A DNA stretch of 64,000 nucleotides, from NCBI GenBank assembly GCA_001051155.2, contig JYIP02000001.1, positions 4,898,001 to 4,962,000 of the forward strand. The letters run 5' to 3'. The notes under the pieces were generated by a model. It was not told the origin of the DNA, did not search any database, and saw only the letters and a program-made list of their open reading frames with translations. The DNA comes from Chrysoporthe austroafricana. Lineage: Eukaryota > Ascomycota > Sordariomycetes > Diaporthales > Cryphonectriaceae. This document shows positions 20,388 to 31,652 of this stretch, in pieces. The stretch's first letter is position 1; every line of letters starts with the position of its first letter. A program made the translations under genes and the position numbers.

Positions 20388-22817
20388 ATGGCGGGACTGG
20401 GTGGTCAAGGCAGTCAAAATTTCACAAGGGCTCGACTTCAACAGCTGTGGAACGAAGCCCTTCCGGACGCTCAAAATCAAAGCCGTCACGTCCACTGCAC
20501 ATATTCACGGTTCAACGAAGATGGCACGCGAGTCTCAGAGGAACAACAGACTCGCAGCCTAGAAGCACTCGTAGGAGATCTTATGGAAGCAGCTGGCAAT
20601 TCGCATGATCACTTTGCAATGATCGATGCCAAATTCTCCGCACTTCTACTTGTCCGACCCGGGAATGCCTGGGCACGCGGCGACACGCCTCATCCAGCCG
20701 ACAAAGCTGTCCAGGTGCTTCAGCGGCTGCCCCCTGAGCCCTCGGAACTTACCCTGAGCTATCCGGTCTGGCACAGAGAGCGTCCAAACGCTGATGATCT
20801 CTGCAACTATTTCAACAACTCTATTCCTTCTGGCGGCGGGATCAAGCCTCCGGCGTCCCCGAGAGCGCTGTGGACAGCTTTGCAAGTGGCCACAAGATGT
20901 AGTACTGTCACTCTCAGGTTGGCCTTATTGCTAGTATCCTGCCCGGATGCTGCTTATGATATCGCGTCTTGCGTTCGACGGTTCCTGGATCTCATGTCAG
21001 AGATTCTCGACATCGTCGTGTCCCCCATTCGCTCGGGCGAAGACTGGAATTTGGACTACGCCCTGAGGAAGGACATCGTTAAAGCGTATGTCTGGGCGAG
21101 CTGGACTCGTTGCTCCCTGCTTTTCTTCTGGTACGTTCTCGGAACGCAGCTGAAGTTCGGGTACGATGATTATTTGGAGCAACTTCTGGCGCTCAGTACA
21201 CGAACCCTGATGGATCCTGAAATTCGTGCAACCCTGCACGGGTGGAAGAACGAGAGGGCTCCTTACATGTGCAGCTGGGCATTTGAGCTGCTCAATGCAG
21301 ACCGTGCGGCACCCTCACTGGACTTCAGACACTTTCATAAGCGGTTTGCAGACCTGCATTCCCATCGGAAGCAGCGTTGTCAATGGGATTCGGTCCAGCC
21401 GTGTGACGGTGGCCATCCTCTGGGCTGCGGCAGGTTCCAAGACAAGAGACTGGTGGCAGATGAGCAGTCCGTTCATGGTCAACACCAATTGACCTGCTTG
21501 AGGCTTGTCTGGGATCGCAAAAGCTATGTTTCTGTTCGTGGGCCCGTTGCTGTCTCGACACGCTCTGAAGCAAATTGCGTCATATATACACAGGCAACGG
21601 CTTCCACTATGGCGATTTCACATGTCTGGAGCCATGGACATGGTGGTAGACCACATACGGGCATGAATATGTGCCTCCATGAAAGGTTCTCGCGCATCAC
21701 TGAGCGTCACGGATGCGATTCGTACTGGATCGACACGCTCTGTATCCCTGAAGAGCATGCGCTCCGAGAGGAAGCGATTGGATATATCAACTGGATCTTC
21801 GCCGAGAGCAATGTCGTTCTCGTTCTGGACCGTGACCTGATGGACATAGAAGTCTCTCAACTCACGATTCCTCTCCTCGAGTCGATGCTAGCGACATTTC
21901 TGGTCTGCGACTGGAATGTACGCGCGTGGACGATGCTGGAAGCATTAAAGGGCTCGCACAGTCTGCATCTGTTATGCCGTGATGAGCGGACTCTATCCCT
22001 TCGAGAAAGCCTTATAACTTTGCATCGAAAGGGTAGACTCGATCTGACGGCCCTGATCCTCGCTGCTCGACATCTGTTACCAACATCGACTGATGCGTTC
22101 CGCCGAACGTCGTCTCGTAAATCAATAGAAAGTGCTGGAAGCCTCTTGAGTCATCGTCATGCCACTCGGAAAGGAGATGATATTGTCATCTGGAGCCTCA
22201 TCAGCAATACCAAAGTCTTCTTTAGCGCAGAGATGATGTGGAAGGCCTTCGTGGGTAGAAAAATCCGAACGGCTTTTCTTATGTCGACGTCTCCGAGGCT
22301 AAATTGTGTGCCTGGGTTTTCCTGGGCACCTGAGACTCCCTACATACGGCAAGCCTCTTCGGGCGCTGCGATGTTCTTGGGTCCCTTCTTGGTACACGAG
22401 GGCTCTGGTAGTGAGGCAGCACTCATTACGCCAAAAGGATTGAAGGGAGACTGGCTGATATACCGTCTTGATCCCTCTGACAATGATCTCTACAAGGACG
22501 CCCCAGTTACCTTTACTAATATTTCCGACGATGGCGAGCGGAAGGTGAACGTCCTCGAGGGCCACAGAGTCCTGAACCGGTGCTGGAAAATGGCTATTGA
22601 ACTCTTGGATCACCACTCAGAGGTCGCCCTCATCCAGCCCGCCCCCTTAGATGTGAGAAATGCAGGTCGATTCTCAAGTGGCAGAGGAGAGTCGCACGGA
22701 GATGTATTTGCGATCTGTGTTTCGGAAGACGGCGAAAAATGGCACTGGAAGGGTGTCGACAGCTGGCCCCAGATGAAACTTCCCCCAATGGAGAAGGATG
22801 AGCTTTTGATAGGTTGA
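20388..22817 (+). CDS. HET-type (heterokaryon incompatibility-like) protein, copy B
   Basis: The single-exon frame encodes 809 residues. The HET core at about 407-540 has TMAISHVWSHGHGGRP, SYWIDTLCIPEEH, AIGYINWIFAESNVVLVLD and RAWTMLEALKG. By eye, 74 of about 131 core positions are identical to copy A, and both lack the Gln of the AWxxQE motif. The region before the core also matches copy A (MCSWAFELLNAD, QPCDGG), so this is a duplication of the whole gene rather than of one domain. The N-terminal 150 residues differ more. The C-terminal 250 residues carry FSWAPETPY and a W-x-W-K-G-V-D-S-W-P ending like copy A's WIWKGIHEWP. No signal peptide. Expected to act in the cytoplasm as a death-signalling or sensor-linked protein, by analogy only. 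Confidence 0.88.
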   Translation: MAGLGGQGSQNFTRARLQQLWNEALPDAQNQSRHVHCTYSRFNEDGTRVSEEQQTRSLEALVGDLMEAAGNSHDHFAMIDAKFSALLLVRPGNAWARGDTPHPADKAVQVLQRLPPEPSELTLSYPVWHRERPNADDLCNYFNNSIPSGGGIKPPASPRALWTALQVATRCSTVTLRLALLLVSCPDAAYDIASCVRRFLDLMSEILDIVVSPIRSGEDWNLDYALRKDIVKAYVWASWTRCSLLFFWYVLGTQLKFGYDDYLEQLLALSTRTLMDPEIRATLHGWKNERAPYMCSWAFELLNADRAAPSLDFRHFHKRFADLHSHRKQRCQWDSVQPCDGGHPLGCGRFQDKRLVADEQSVHGQHQLTCLRLVWDRKSYVSVRGPVAVSTRSEANCVIYTQATASTMAISHVWSHGHGGRPHTGMNMCLHERFSRITERHGCDSYWIDTLCIPEEHALREEAIGYINWIFAESNVVLVLDRDLMDIEVSQLTIPLLESMLATFLVCDWNVRAWTMLEALKGSHSLHLLCRDERTLSLRESLITLHRKGRLDLTALILAARHLLPTSTDAFRRTSSRKSIESAGSLLSHRHATRKGDDIVIWSLISNTKVFFSAEMMWKAFVGRKIRTAFLMSTSPRLNCVPGFSWAPETPYIRQASSGAAMFLGPFLVHEGSGSEAALITPKGLKGDWLIYRLDPSDNDLYKDAPVTFTNISDDGERKVNVLEGHRVLNRCWKMAIELLDHHSEVALIQPAPLDVRNAGRFSSGRGESHGDVFAICVSEDGEKWHWKGVDSWPQMKLPPMEKDELLIG

Positions 22818-24263
22818 ATCTGATTTGAAGCTCGCGCGCTGATACATTGCTATCTAGCCAAGCATTTACGTAGATGCTTAGGCGAAGGTCGATGATCGAG
22901 AGAATGTCTGCGAGGGGGCCAAAATTGCATTCCACGGTATATTCAGGTAGCTGATACTTATTCCAAGGCGTGCTTCTTGTGCTGAGGTCCTAAGGTGATC
23001 TCTCTTGGCTTTAGTTACACCTGTCCAGTGACTCTGGACATTGTTCTCCACTCACTGAGTATTCGATCTTTCACCAATCGGTGCCTCTTGTCACGATCTA
23101 GGGACTCAGATCGCTTAGATAAATCTGAGATCTAAGCGATCTAGAACTAAAAAGCTGGATATATAAGGACGTATTTTAGACAACTAGATGAATTCTCTTA
23201 CGGCTAAAATAAAAATTGCTGTATTAAAAATATTTAAACAAGTTTTATCTTGTTAGAAAAACAGAAAAAAGAAGTATGGAATATTGTTGATAAAGCAAAA
23301 AAGATAATCAAAAAACATAGCGCCACTCGCTGTTAAGGGCCCCGAAAATGGCAACACGTGCCAGCAAAGTACGGCAGCCAAAACAACAACTTTTCTACTT
23401 AATCTGTAGTCCCAAGGCTAGAAATCCCCGTTCTACTCGCAGGAAGTGGAACCAAAGGAGACCAATGCGACCTTGTAATCGTTAAATAACAAACGCAATG
23501 GAGAGTATCCCAGTTTGCTTTATCGAGGCGAAAGTTGACGAAGGGTTGGAGGGTGCCATCTTCTCTCAAAACTAGACTCGATTGCTTCATTGAGCAGAGA
23601 AAGTCTTGCAGTGACGTACTAGCCAGTCTGCACTGACCCTTGTGAAATACACGCTGTTCCTTTAGCTCCGTCTTCTATTCTCATGCCTATCCTTCGTTTC
23701 TAATTTCGAGTGGCAAGGGAGAAAAATACATCAGTTATTCCATAGGATAAAAACAAAAATACAAATACCACATTCCGAGCTGGCCTCAGCCTTTGCCCTT
23801 TTACTTGTCTTCAACTGCTGTTGTTGATTAGATGGGCTCGTTTTCTCTATGGAGGCCAGCAAGGCTGGTAGGTGCAAGCGTTTCCAATAGAACAAAGAGG
23901 GCTATCACCTAGAAAGTCCTCAAATGAATAGGCCACTGTTGTCATTTCTTTTTCTTTGCTTTTTTTACAACCTACAACAATTCCATACTAATTCCAGCTT
24001 ACGCACAGTCACCAAATATATTATTAAGTCAGTTAACGTGGAGTACCACGACGCCAATCTTGCGGTGAAAGCGCCAACAGTCTCGCCCACGACGTCTGTG
24101 GCCTCTAATGAGCCTGATGTCCTCGTGATGAAAATACGGGTCTTGTAATTTTCAAGATGCTGCATATTTCTCGCTTCGCTATTTTCACAATGCATGTGGG
24201 TCTGTTCATGCTCCAGAGCAGATATCCCTCAACAGCCAAGTGCGCGACATTCTAGTAGCCTGT
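22818..24263. other. AT-rich intergenic stretch with a hairpin
   Basis: No gene was recognised. 23150-23330 is strongly AT-rich. A perfect 13-bp hairpin lies at 23108-23142 (separate entry). Short frames at 23399-23590 (minus) and 23924-24148 (plus) have no domain signal. Confidence 0.5.
23108..23142. repeat. Perfect 13-bp inverted repeat with 9-nt loop
   Basis: AGATCGCTTAGAT at 23108-23120 and ATCTAAGCGATCT at 23130-23142 are exact complements. The hairpin lies about 290 bp after the stop of HET copy B, next to AT-rich DNA. It could be a transcript-end structure or a transposon end. Confidence 0.6.
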
Positions 24264-25675
24264 TCAGACACTCTGAGCCTGACAAGTCTCCATGTGAGAC
24301 AATTCGAACCTCTCGCTGCTCTCCGACGCCCCGATACGGGAGCTCCCTGTCTCAGTGCGTTGCATATTGTGCAGTTTGTGCCAGGCATCCGTCGGACCAC
24401 TCCGGCTGTAATTAGGATCCATCTCTCTCGAACCTTGTCCTGCTACCAATCCCTTCCGGGAGCTTCGCACTGTGGTCAACCGGGACTCCAAGGGTTGGAA
24501 ACATCGGGGTATCATTGGAAGGCAGATGCAAATGATAGCTGTAGTGGGCTCAAGGACAGTGAACATGACAGAATAACCCAAGTACCCTGTTGATAAGAGC
24601 GAAATCAGCACTCGTAATCAATATCAAGGTTAGCGATAATGGCTACAAGCCGCATACATGTCGAGTCCTCGCTAGTAATATTAATATTGTATGATACCAA
24701 TAGAGAAATGCGAGCAATAGTGATAGCCGTTCCACTGCATTGACATCAGCATAAATCTCTCTATATAATGCAATTCCAAACATACCAAAAACCAAGAAAG
24801 AACATTAGGCTGAGACCGAACTTCTTTTTCAAGGATAGCTTGAGCCGCCAGATAGACTGCTGGGGAAGTGCCAAGACGGCAATGTCGGAAGCGACATCAA
24901 ACGCGGAGACGCTGATACTCGTCATGTTTTTAACCTCGCAAGTAGAGGGATCGCCCCAATATGAGCTGAACGGCTGGCACTGTAGTGATATGACCAAGAG
25001 ACCTGCAATCCACAAGAGGATTATGTACATTCCCAGGAAGTATGACCCATACCTGATAATCGGATCATGCGTGGTAAAAATTCGTATGACGAGCGCGAGG
25101 GCGGACAGTTTTGCAAAGACCATCGTGGTATCGTAGAAGTAAAAGAAAGGTATTTCAGCCTATGAATATGTGGCTGCTTTAGCACATGGTGTCTTTGAAG
25201 TGGCGCTGCTACTATTACCCGAAACGATACTCACTTTGCCCATAGCTATGCTATTTCCAGGATGAACTGCCAGCCAGACAATATGCCTCCCAGCGCCGTA
25301 ACGTACCACTGAAGGTCATAATGAGTAACAATAATTATATTGGACCAACAAATAAGGTCTATCTTACTGAGGCAGCTAGATATGTCGAGCCCCAATAGCG
25401 TAATCTAGCTCCAAACAATAGGGTTAGCAAGCCTTCGCTCTGTCTAGGTATTATACTTTGGGATCTCAGGTTAGCTACCATACCGTTGCGCACACTGTGA
25501 GATAATCATCAAGACCCAAATTCACTCTGGCAATCTTTCTGGCTATGAGGCGAAGCCCACAGCATAGAACGGCTAGCCCAGTAAAAACGCTGCACATGGC
25601 AATAATCTCAGGGCCACGATTCTCGTTGATGTATGCCTCCTGGTAGGCAAGTTGTTCCGACGACATTCCACTCAT
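24264..25675 (-). CDS. Fungal rhodopsin-domain (Pth11-like) seven-transmembrane protein
   Basis: Six exons can be read: 25675-25484, 25404-25368 (only 37 nt), 25308-25235, 25159-24786, 24734-24658 and 24586-24264. All phases close to 358 residues. At first sight the middle looks broken by stops, but the splices restore the family order. This is LIARKIARVNLGLDDYLTV, then YGAGRHIVWL, FFYFYDTTMVFAKLSALALVIRIF, SLQCQPFSSYW...C, DVASDIAVLALP, KKKFGLSLMFFLGF, and finally VLEPTTAIICICLPM. This is the PF20684-type rhodopsin domain found in many fungal surface proteins, some of which act as G-protein-coupled receptors (Pth11 class) though no CFEM Cys domain is present here. It is probably in the plasma membrane. 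The C-terminal 60 residues are a cytoplasmic tail rich in Ser and Arg. Confidence 0.88.
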
Positions 25676-26427
25676 GATTGATATGGTACTTTCAGCAAAT
25701 CGCAGCTTGGAGATGCAGAGAAAGTATATCGTTATGAGGTCCCAAAGGCTTCGAAAGAAGTGAGAAATGGTTTAAGTTTGGAACAAAATACTTGCCCCTG
25801 TTCATTCTACCCCCCAGTCACATGCCTTCCGTGTTTCGGGGCAATAGAGGTGGACTTGGGGACCAAAATCAATACGGTAACGAACATTGCCTGGTACTGT
25901 GCACATTTTGGTTCAAAGAATTGTAAGCTGGCCGCTTTACGGAATCCCTATTTTCGTCTATGTCTGCACAATGAACGGCCAGTCACTACTGCAGAGAAGC
26001 ACGCAACCTGCGATAGGCATATTCCTGCTACGCTAGGCGGCACTATTAGCTGTCGTGTAACCATGGACCTGCCTTCGTAAAATGGCCCCCATTAGGTACA
26101 ATAGTAAAGTACGCATGATATAGAAGCCCCCTGTGGGGGCCACTTCATCGTGATCTCCCCAAATGTGTGTAGGGGGAATGGAGCACTATATACGAGGTCT
26201 ATTCTCCATAATTGGGATGCCGGTCGGCGTCCCTGAAGTCAGTGGCATCTGCGCAAAATAAGTTTCCTGATGAGGAGCTGAAAAGCCCCATTTCATTTAC
26301 CTATCCGACCAGCTCCTCCTAAATTTATACTCAATAAGTTAAGACCAACCTCCCACCACCATGATGATGGTCCGACGGGAGAGCTCGTATTAGAAATTGA
26401 ATGCGATTAATTGCGTGCCAGTGCGTC
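25676..26427. other. Intergenic, no gene seen
   Basis: Contains the upstream region of the rhodopsin-domain gene and the 3' flank of the next membrane-protein gene. A short open frame (25760-26080, plus) has Cys-rich but unrecognisable sequence. Confidence 0.45.
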
Positions 26428-27492
26428 CTAAACATTTTCAATCGTTGATTGGGCATTTCTTTCTCCTTCGAGTTGACGACTGCTGGCAGCCAGCGTCTGA
26501 TCCCAGTGTTGGAACTTCATGTCTTTCGTGCAGCTCGTGTAGTTCCGCCACCATTTAGTGTTTGTTCTTTGCGGGAAAAGATGCCAGTTGACCATACAAG
26601 CCTCCTCCTCTTCACTCAGCCCCAGCCTTGCGTACGCCGCGGCGCGAAATTTCTCTTCCGCATCATGCTTCCGGATCCGGATCTTGTCGCTGATCTGGTA
26701 GCGGTCCACCCAAAACTCGTACACCGTAGCTAGTGTCGCGGCGAGCATGATGACTACGGTGGGGATCTGGCAGATGAGGGATGACATTCCCAACACGATG
26801 ACTTGAATCCCGAACACAGCCCATCCTATAGCCCTCGTGGACTTGTATAGGACCGGATTAGGCGGCCGGGGATCTGTTAGGAGGCAGTCGAGCATGAGGC
26901 CCCGTGTGGTAATGACGGTGACAGCTTTCCCGCCAGGCAGTGTGATGAAGCCCCGGACTATCTCTGGCGAAGTCACCTCGGCCTTTTGAACAGCCTTATT
27001 CAGTGCTTGATAATTCTGGTCTAACACCACTAGACGCACCAGAACCGAAGCAATCAGCGTTGTCCCGCTGACCGTAGCCCACCAGTCCTCTATCAACCCC
27101 GCCAGCACCAGGGGCACCAAGCCCACTAACCCCAGAGCGATACCCACGAGCCTCTTCACAAACTCTGTTGGCCGCTCTTCTCTAGACACAATCAGCGTCG
27201 TCCCTGGGAATTCAACATCTTCGCGCGTCAGCCATCTTGTGAACCAGCCAGCGAGGTCGGTCGCCTTAATGCCTTCGTCGATATTGTGCAGAGCGAAGCC
27301 AACTCGGGGGTCGGTGATTGTGTTGCCAGCGATGATCTGACCGCCTAGCAGGGGCAGGTAATGCGTAACCGGGCTGTGTATCATTTGCCCTATCGTTTGG
27401 TCAAGCGCCTCACTGCCGAGGAGGGTAAGTAGGCCCAGGGCGTCGATAGAGAAGGGCGACCAGTCACGGAGATATTGCAGGTGGAGGGGCAT
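26428..27492 (-). CDS. Four-helix membrane protein of unknown function
   Basis: The single-exon frame encodes 354 residues. Four hydrophobic helices occur at about 112-133, 139-157, 220-241 and 244-262, as two hairpins separated by a soluble loop with TTRGLMLDCLLTD. The N-terminal 100 residues look amphipathic, and the C-terminal 90 are charged with several Trp. No known domain was identified. The pattern resembles uncharacterised integral membrane proteins that are common in accessory regions of Pezizomycotina. It lies on the same strand as the rhodopsin-domain gene, but 750 bp separate them and there is no evidence of joint expression. Confidence 0.72.
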   Translation of the reverse strand: MPLHLQYLRDWSPFSIDALGLLTLLGSEALDQTIGQMIHSPVTHYLPLLGGQIIAGNTITDPRVGFALHNIDEGIKATDLAGWFTRWLTREDVEFPGTTLIVSREERPTEFVKRLVGIALGLVGLVPLVLAGLIEDWWATVSGTTLIASVLVRLVVLDQNYQALNKAVQKAEVTSPEIVRGFITLPGGKAVTVITTRGLMLDCLLTDPRPPNPVLYKSTRAIGWAVFGIQVIVLGMSSLICQIPTVVIMLAATLATVYEFWVDRYQISDKIRIRKHDAEEKFRAAAYARLGLSEEEEACMVNWHLFPQRTNTKWWRNYTSCTKDMKFQHWDQTLAASSRQLEGERNAQSTIENV

Positions 27493-29239
27493 CTCTGATG
27501 CGTGTGATGATTCTGACTTTAGTGAGTGTTGCGATCCCAGCTCGAACGGTGCTCGATTGATTGACTGCGAATGTGAAGGGGGCGTCTCACTTTACGAACG
27601 ATGCCAAGTGATTCAACTCTGTATTCCCGTTTCGGGGGCTCCCGTCAAACAGCCAGCAAGACGAGGCAGTTCAACAGCTGTCAGAAGCTGAGAAGCGCAT
27701 GCAGGATGACTGCAGGGCCCCCAAGTAGTGGGTAGCCATCCAACGCCGGCAGATTTTCGGGGCCTGGAACGCTCCTCAAGTGCCCAGAAGTTCTCCAATG
27801 AGACAAGTGCATCAATGCAGGAGCAGAGCCACCTGTTTTTGGCCACCACTCTACACGGACCACCCCCGGCTCAATACCACGGCTAACTATGATGACGATA
27901 GCGATCTCAATTCTTGCAGTTTCGAGACATATTTGGGCAGGATCCCAAGTCTGCCTAGGTCAAGGTACTCGAGGCTCTGCTTCTCTGTCCTTGACCGTAT
28001 CGCACATCATTGAGGCTTTCCCGGGTTCTCGGAACGAGATCGCAATGAGACATACACACGAAATTCTCGCGAGATGGACATTCTTCGGTATTATTAAGAC
28101 GCTTGTCCAGAGCCAAGCCCGTTTCAGGGAGTTCAGCAGGTGGCTCAAGCCAGGCTACCTCGATGTAACGACAAAAAGGCTATCTCGCCTACCTTAAGAG
28201 TGGGCACAACGCCTACAGTAATCATCCGCCAGACAACCTTGATTTTGAGGCCTATCGAAATTCTGCAAAACATCGTTGCACATATGGTAAGACATAAACC
28301 AAGCTCGAGCGGCGAGGTAGTTCGCCCTTCCCGGACTCGGCCCTCTGCTTGCTCATTGAGGTCCTACTCGAGACCTTTTCGTTCACGTACGAGATATTGA
28401 TCATTGAGGCCAAATAAACAATGTAGGCATCTAGAAGAAAAGCTTACGCGGGTGTTCTCAAGATGTCCGCATGCGCATTCAGACGCACGGCTTCTAGTCC
28501 GATCGAGGCCAATAGGAGCCAGCGCTGGAGAGACGCCTGAGATTCCGGCGTCGGATTTTCGAAGATGGCGGTCCTGCGCGGCAGTCTGCTTGCCAAGTCT
28601 TGGTGTTTGGGATAGTCTTCACGGAGGAGTCGTAGCCAGTGCGACTAAACAGTGGGACAACTAACAGGGCGCCGGAAGGTACGTAGTCCATCTTAGAGCC
28701 GTTGATATCGTTGATCTCGGTGGGGCACGAAGCGGAGGATCAGCCACTACATATCTGATCCAGTATGCTTTATTCCTGAGTATTTGAAGGCTGTCGCCCG
28801 AGTCAGATCCTACTAACATGTATTTCATCGCTTGTGAAAGCATGAAAACGACAACTTGTGTGGGAGGACACGTGGTGCAAAACTCGGAGCGAACTGCATC
28901 TAATTGCGTAATTACTGGCAATAAATTAACCCTGTCCGACAGCGATGCACGCAATCTGATTGTCCGGTGCATACCCGAGCTCCAACAACGCCTATCGATC
29001 AGTTGCTTCGTGCCGGCTGACTACCCTGTTCTGAGAGACGTTCAGACTGGCTAGGCCCCACGCATTCCGACGAATGCATCAGCCATGACTGTGTTTGACA
29101 TTCGGCTGATAGACCTGGGAGAAGTAGCCCACGTTCCTGGACATAGGAGGCCTGCATGTTGAAGTTCCCGCCATCTTGTCCGTATTCTGCTCTTCTCTTG
29201 AAGTAGGAACTCGAATACTGAATCAGATTCTAGCCACCG
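27493..29239. other. Intergenic, no gene supported
   Basis: Several frames of 60-100 codons overlap on both strands here (for example 27889-28197 plus, 28661-28972 minus). None has a recognisable motif or splice structure linking it to another. Confidence 0.45.
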
Positions 29240-30256
29240 TCAAACTGATCTCCGCACCCGTCTGATCCGACTGCGGCCCCTACGACTGAAGCTCCTCTGG
29301 ACTCCCTTGATTTTCTCGGGAAGAATCCTTTTGCCATTCTTGTCCTTCTTCCACGTAAAGTATAGCCCAACAGCAGTGAGAATTGACCCGAAGACGCCGA
29401 AAACAGTTCCTAAGATAGTCGCTATATCTGATGCATGACTCAATTCGTTGTAACCTCCCGCTGATGACGAGGTTCTCGAGGCGGTACTAGAGGCGGTGTT
29501 TAATATTATGGAGGTGAGTGTTGCAGCACCTGTTAAAGAAATGGTTGATGAAAATGTCGTTGAAGAGATAGTTGGTGATAATGCCGTTGAAGAGATGATC
29601 GGCGATAGTGTCGTTGAAGAGATAGCTGGCGATAATGTCGTTGAGGAGGAACCAGACTGACCGCACTAATGTCAGTGGAGTCATATCTTGGAGGAGTTTA
29701 ATAAGAATGTAGGAAAGGGAGATATCAACCGAGAGTGTCGACGCGCCAGTAGAGGAGGCAGATATTGATGATGTCGTTGAAGATGTCTCCTGGACGGCCT
29801 CCACTACGAACAGATCACCGCTGTTGAATGAATTTTCTGAAGTCAGGTCCGCCGAAGCTGACGCGTCGCCTAGCCAGAGACAGAAGTGGAAGCTGTAGGT
29901 CATGGGCAGATCATCGAGGGTTTCTGCTGCCCAGACGTAGCTACCTGGATCGACCGTGCCGTCTGCTTGAGTGTTACTTCTACGAAGCAATTAATTCGAG
30001 AAAGTCTGAAGTCCGCACCGAGAAGCACTTGTGATGTCCATCCACGTGCCTTGCTGTTGGTATTTTTCTGATATGCAGCAAGCGACACTGAGACGGATCC
30101 CCAATCTGTTGTCCATTCTATATTGACTTGAGTGCCTTCTGTAACGTTGATTCCCCCTATGGGAGGATTCGAGAAAGCGTTGTCGGCTTCTACAAGTAGC
30201 AGAAACGGAGCATAGGCGAGGCGACGAGCTAGTGCAGTGGACATGGCTGGTGGCAA
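29240..30256 (-). pseudogene. Ser/Thr-rich single-pass surface protein, probable frameshift
   Basis: The N-terminus (30256) starts with a signal-peptide-like stretch followed by NPPIGGINVTEGTQVNIEWTTDWGSVSVSL, an Ig-like fold pattern of fungal surface proteins. The continuation to GSYVWAAETLDDLPMTYSFHFCLWLG lies in another frame. The two frames meet near 29970 (at ...VTLKQ / ADGTVDPG...), and no donor of the right phase was found, so a 1-nt deletion or sequence error is likely. A 73-nt intron (29729-29657) then leads to a Ser/Thr stalk built of four 9-residue repeats (SSTTLSPAI type), a transmembrane helix (ATILGTVFGVFGSILTAVGLYF) and a basic cytoplasmic tail. The architecture resembles Mid2/Wsc-like wall-stress sensors. 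It could be functional if the frameshift is an assembly error. Confidence 0.65.
29551..29658. repeat. Four imperfect 27-bp tandem repeats
   Basis: Four copies of a 27-bp unit (containing GTCGTTGAAGAGAT on the plus strand) encode the SSTTLSPAI-type repeats in the stalk of the Ser/Thr-rich surface protein. They are in frame, so copy-number change would alter only stalk length. Confidence 0.75.
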
Positions 30257-31652
30257 GGGCGCTTGAGCTGTGATGTGAAGCCATGTAAGAGCTGGTGCGT
30301 TGAAGAGTGAGCAATCAGATGGGACATAGCGGTCCCGTTTGCCTGAACATTTTCAGGTTCATATTATACAAAGATTGCCTTCGCTCAAAATTTGAGCGCG
30401 GCTGTATAGCAGTCCTGGTATCGAAGGGCAGTGTTTCCGAAGGAACTGCGGTTGATTGGCAGAAAGACACTGTCAGCTGAGAGTGCACTAAGCTGATCTA
30501 GTATACCGAGAACGGACCTCGAGTCTGGACGCCCGGCGGTAATCAGAGCTAGGGATAAGGGGCTGCCTAGCTGTCGAAGTGCTTTGGACAGCGTTTGTCT
30601 AAAATTGCTACGTTTCAGAACTGATATCGCCTGCATCGATCCTTTTGTTATTAAAAGTGTACACTAGGCGTTATGAATCGCGTGAAGCAAAATGAGCGAT
30701 GTAGAAAGCGGCTGGGCTTAGTAACAGGGGTATCCAGTAGTCCACAGCCTCCAAGAAATATCCAAGCATCTCATTAAAATGCGATGAATAAGGATGAGAA
30801 TGGGCTGCAAAGGATCCTTTGACTTGCGATTTCAAAGGCTGTTTAATCTAAGGAGAAGGCCTGCACACGTAATTAAGTATAATTTGTATCTCATTTGCTC
30901 AGTATCTGTCAGTATAGGCTCAAACTACCTAGCCATAAGCCAATATCTTTTACAGCAGAAACTTCAATTGCTGTGAATTCAGTTCAGCTGGCCAGTAAAT
31001 ACACCGTCCAAGTGTTGGCACCGTAGTAGACATATAAAGGGCCTCCCAATCATGTCAAAGCCAATAACAAAGTGTCCGATAAGATTGTCCTCGCTGGCGG
31101 CCATTACAATATCCCAGTGGTAATCTTGAAGGTAAACCTCCCGTTTAGGAATAAAGCCTCCAGTACTATCAGTAAACCACAAATGAAGTTTCTCGTGCGA
31201 CGGAACCCAAAATCGAGACAGGGACTGGGTCAATTCAAACTAGAAAATACTAAAGAACGACGGGACAGAGCAATGAGTAGAAATTGCATATTTCCTGGAC
31301 AGATGCCATAAAAAAGAACAAGAGAAGGTGTGCCGCCGAGAGACCAATGTCTCGATGGCCACCGCCGGCATTCTTGTGAGACTAAAGTCGCGATACGATC
31401 CACACAAAGATATACAAACACTTGAAATACCAACGTTTTGAGGATGCCTAGTATCTATGCAAGGGTCAAATTGATTGGCCCATGTTGAAGTCTATATAGT
31501 GGTACTGGTCTATTGAATGTGCTTCCGTGTTCGAGACGGACTGGTAAGTGAGACTGCGAATTGCCGTTGTCGAGACAATCGGGGGCCTGCATACACAATA
31601 CTCGTGATGAGAATATTGCAGTACATCAATATCCCTGTGGCAGCCTGGCAAT
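30257..31652. other. Intergenic, no gene supported
   Basis: Minus-strand frames 30636-30385 and 31233-30979 are open but have no recognisable domain or supporting splice sites. Otherwise nothing was seen. Confidence 0.45.

Noticed and set aside
24761..25475. Apparent stops suggesting the rhodopsin-domain gene is a pseudogene
   Set aside because: Reading the correct introns, including a 37-nt exon, restores an intact frame with all family motifs.
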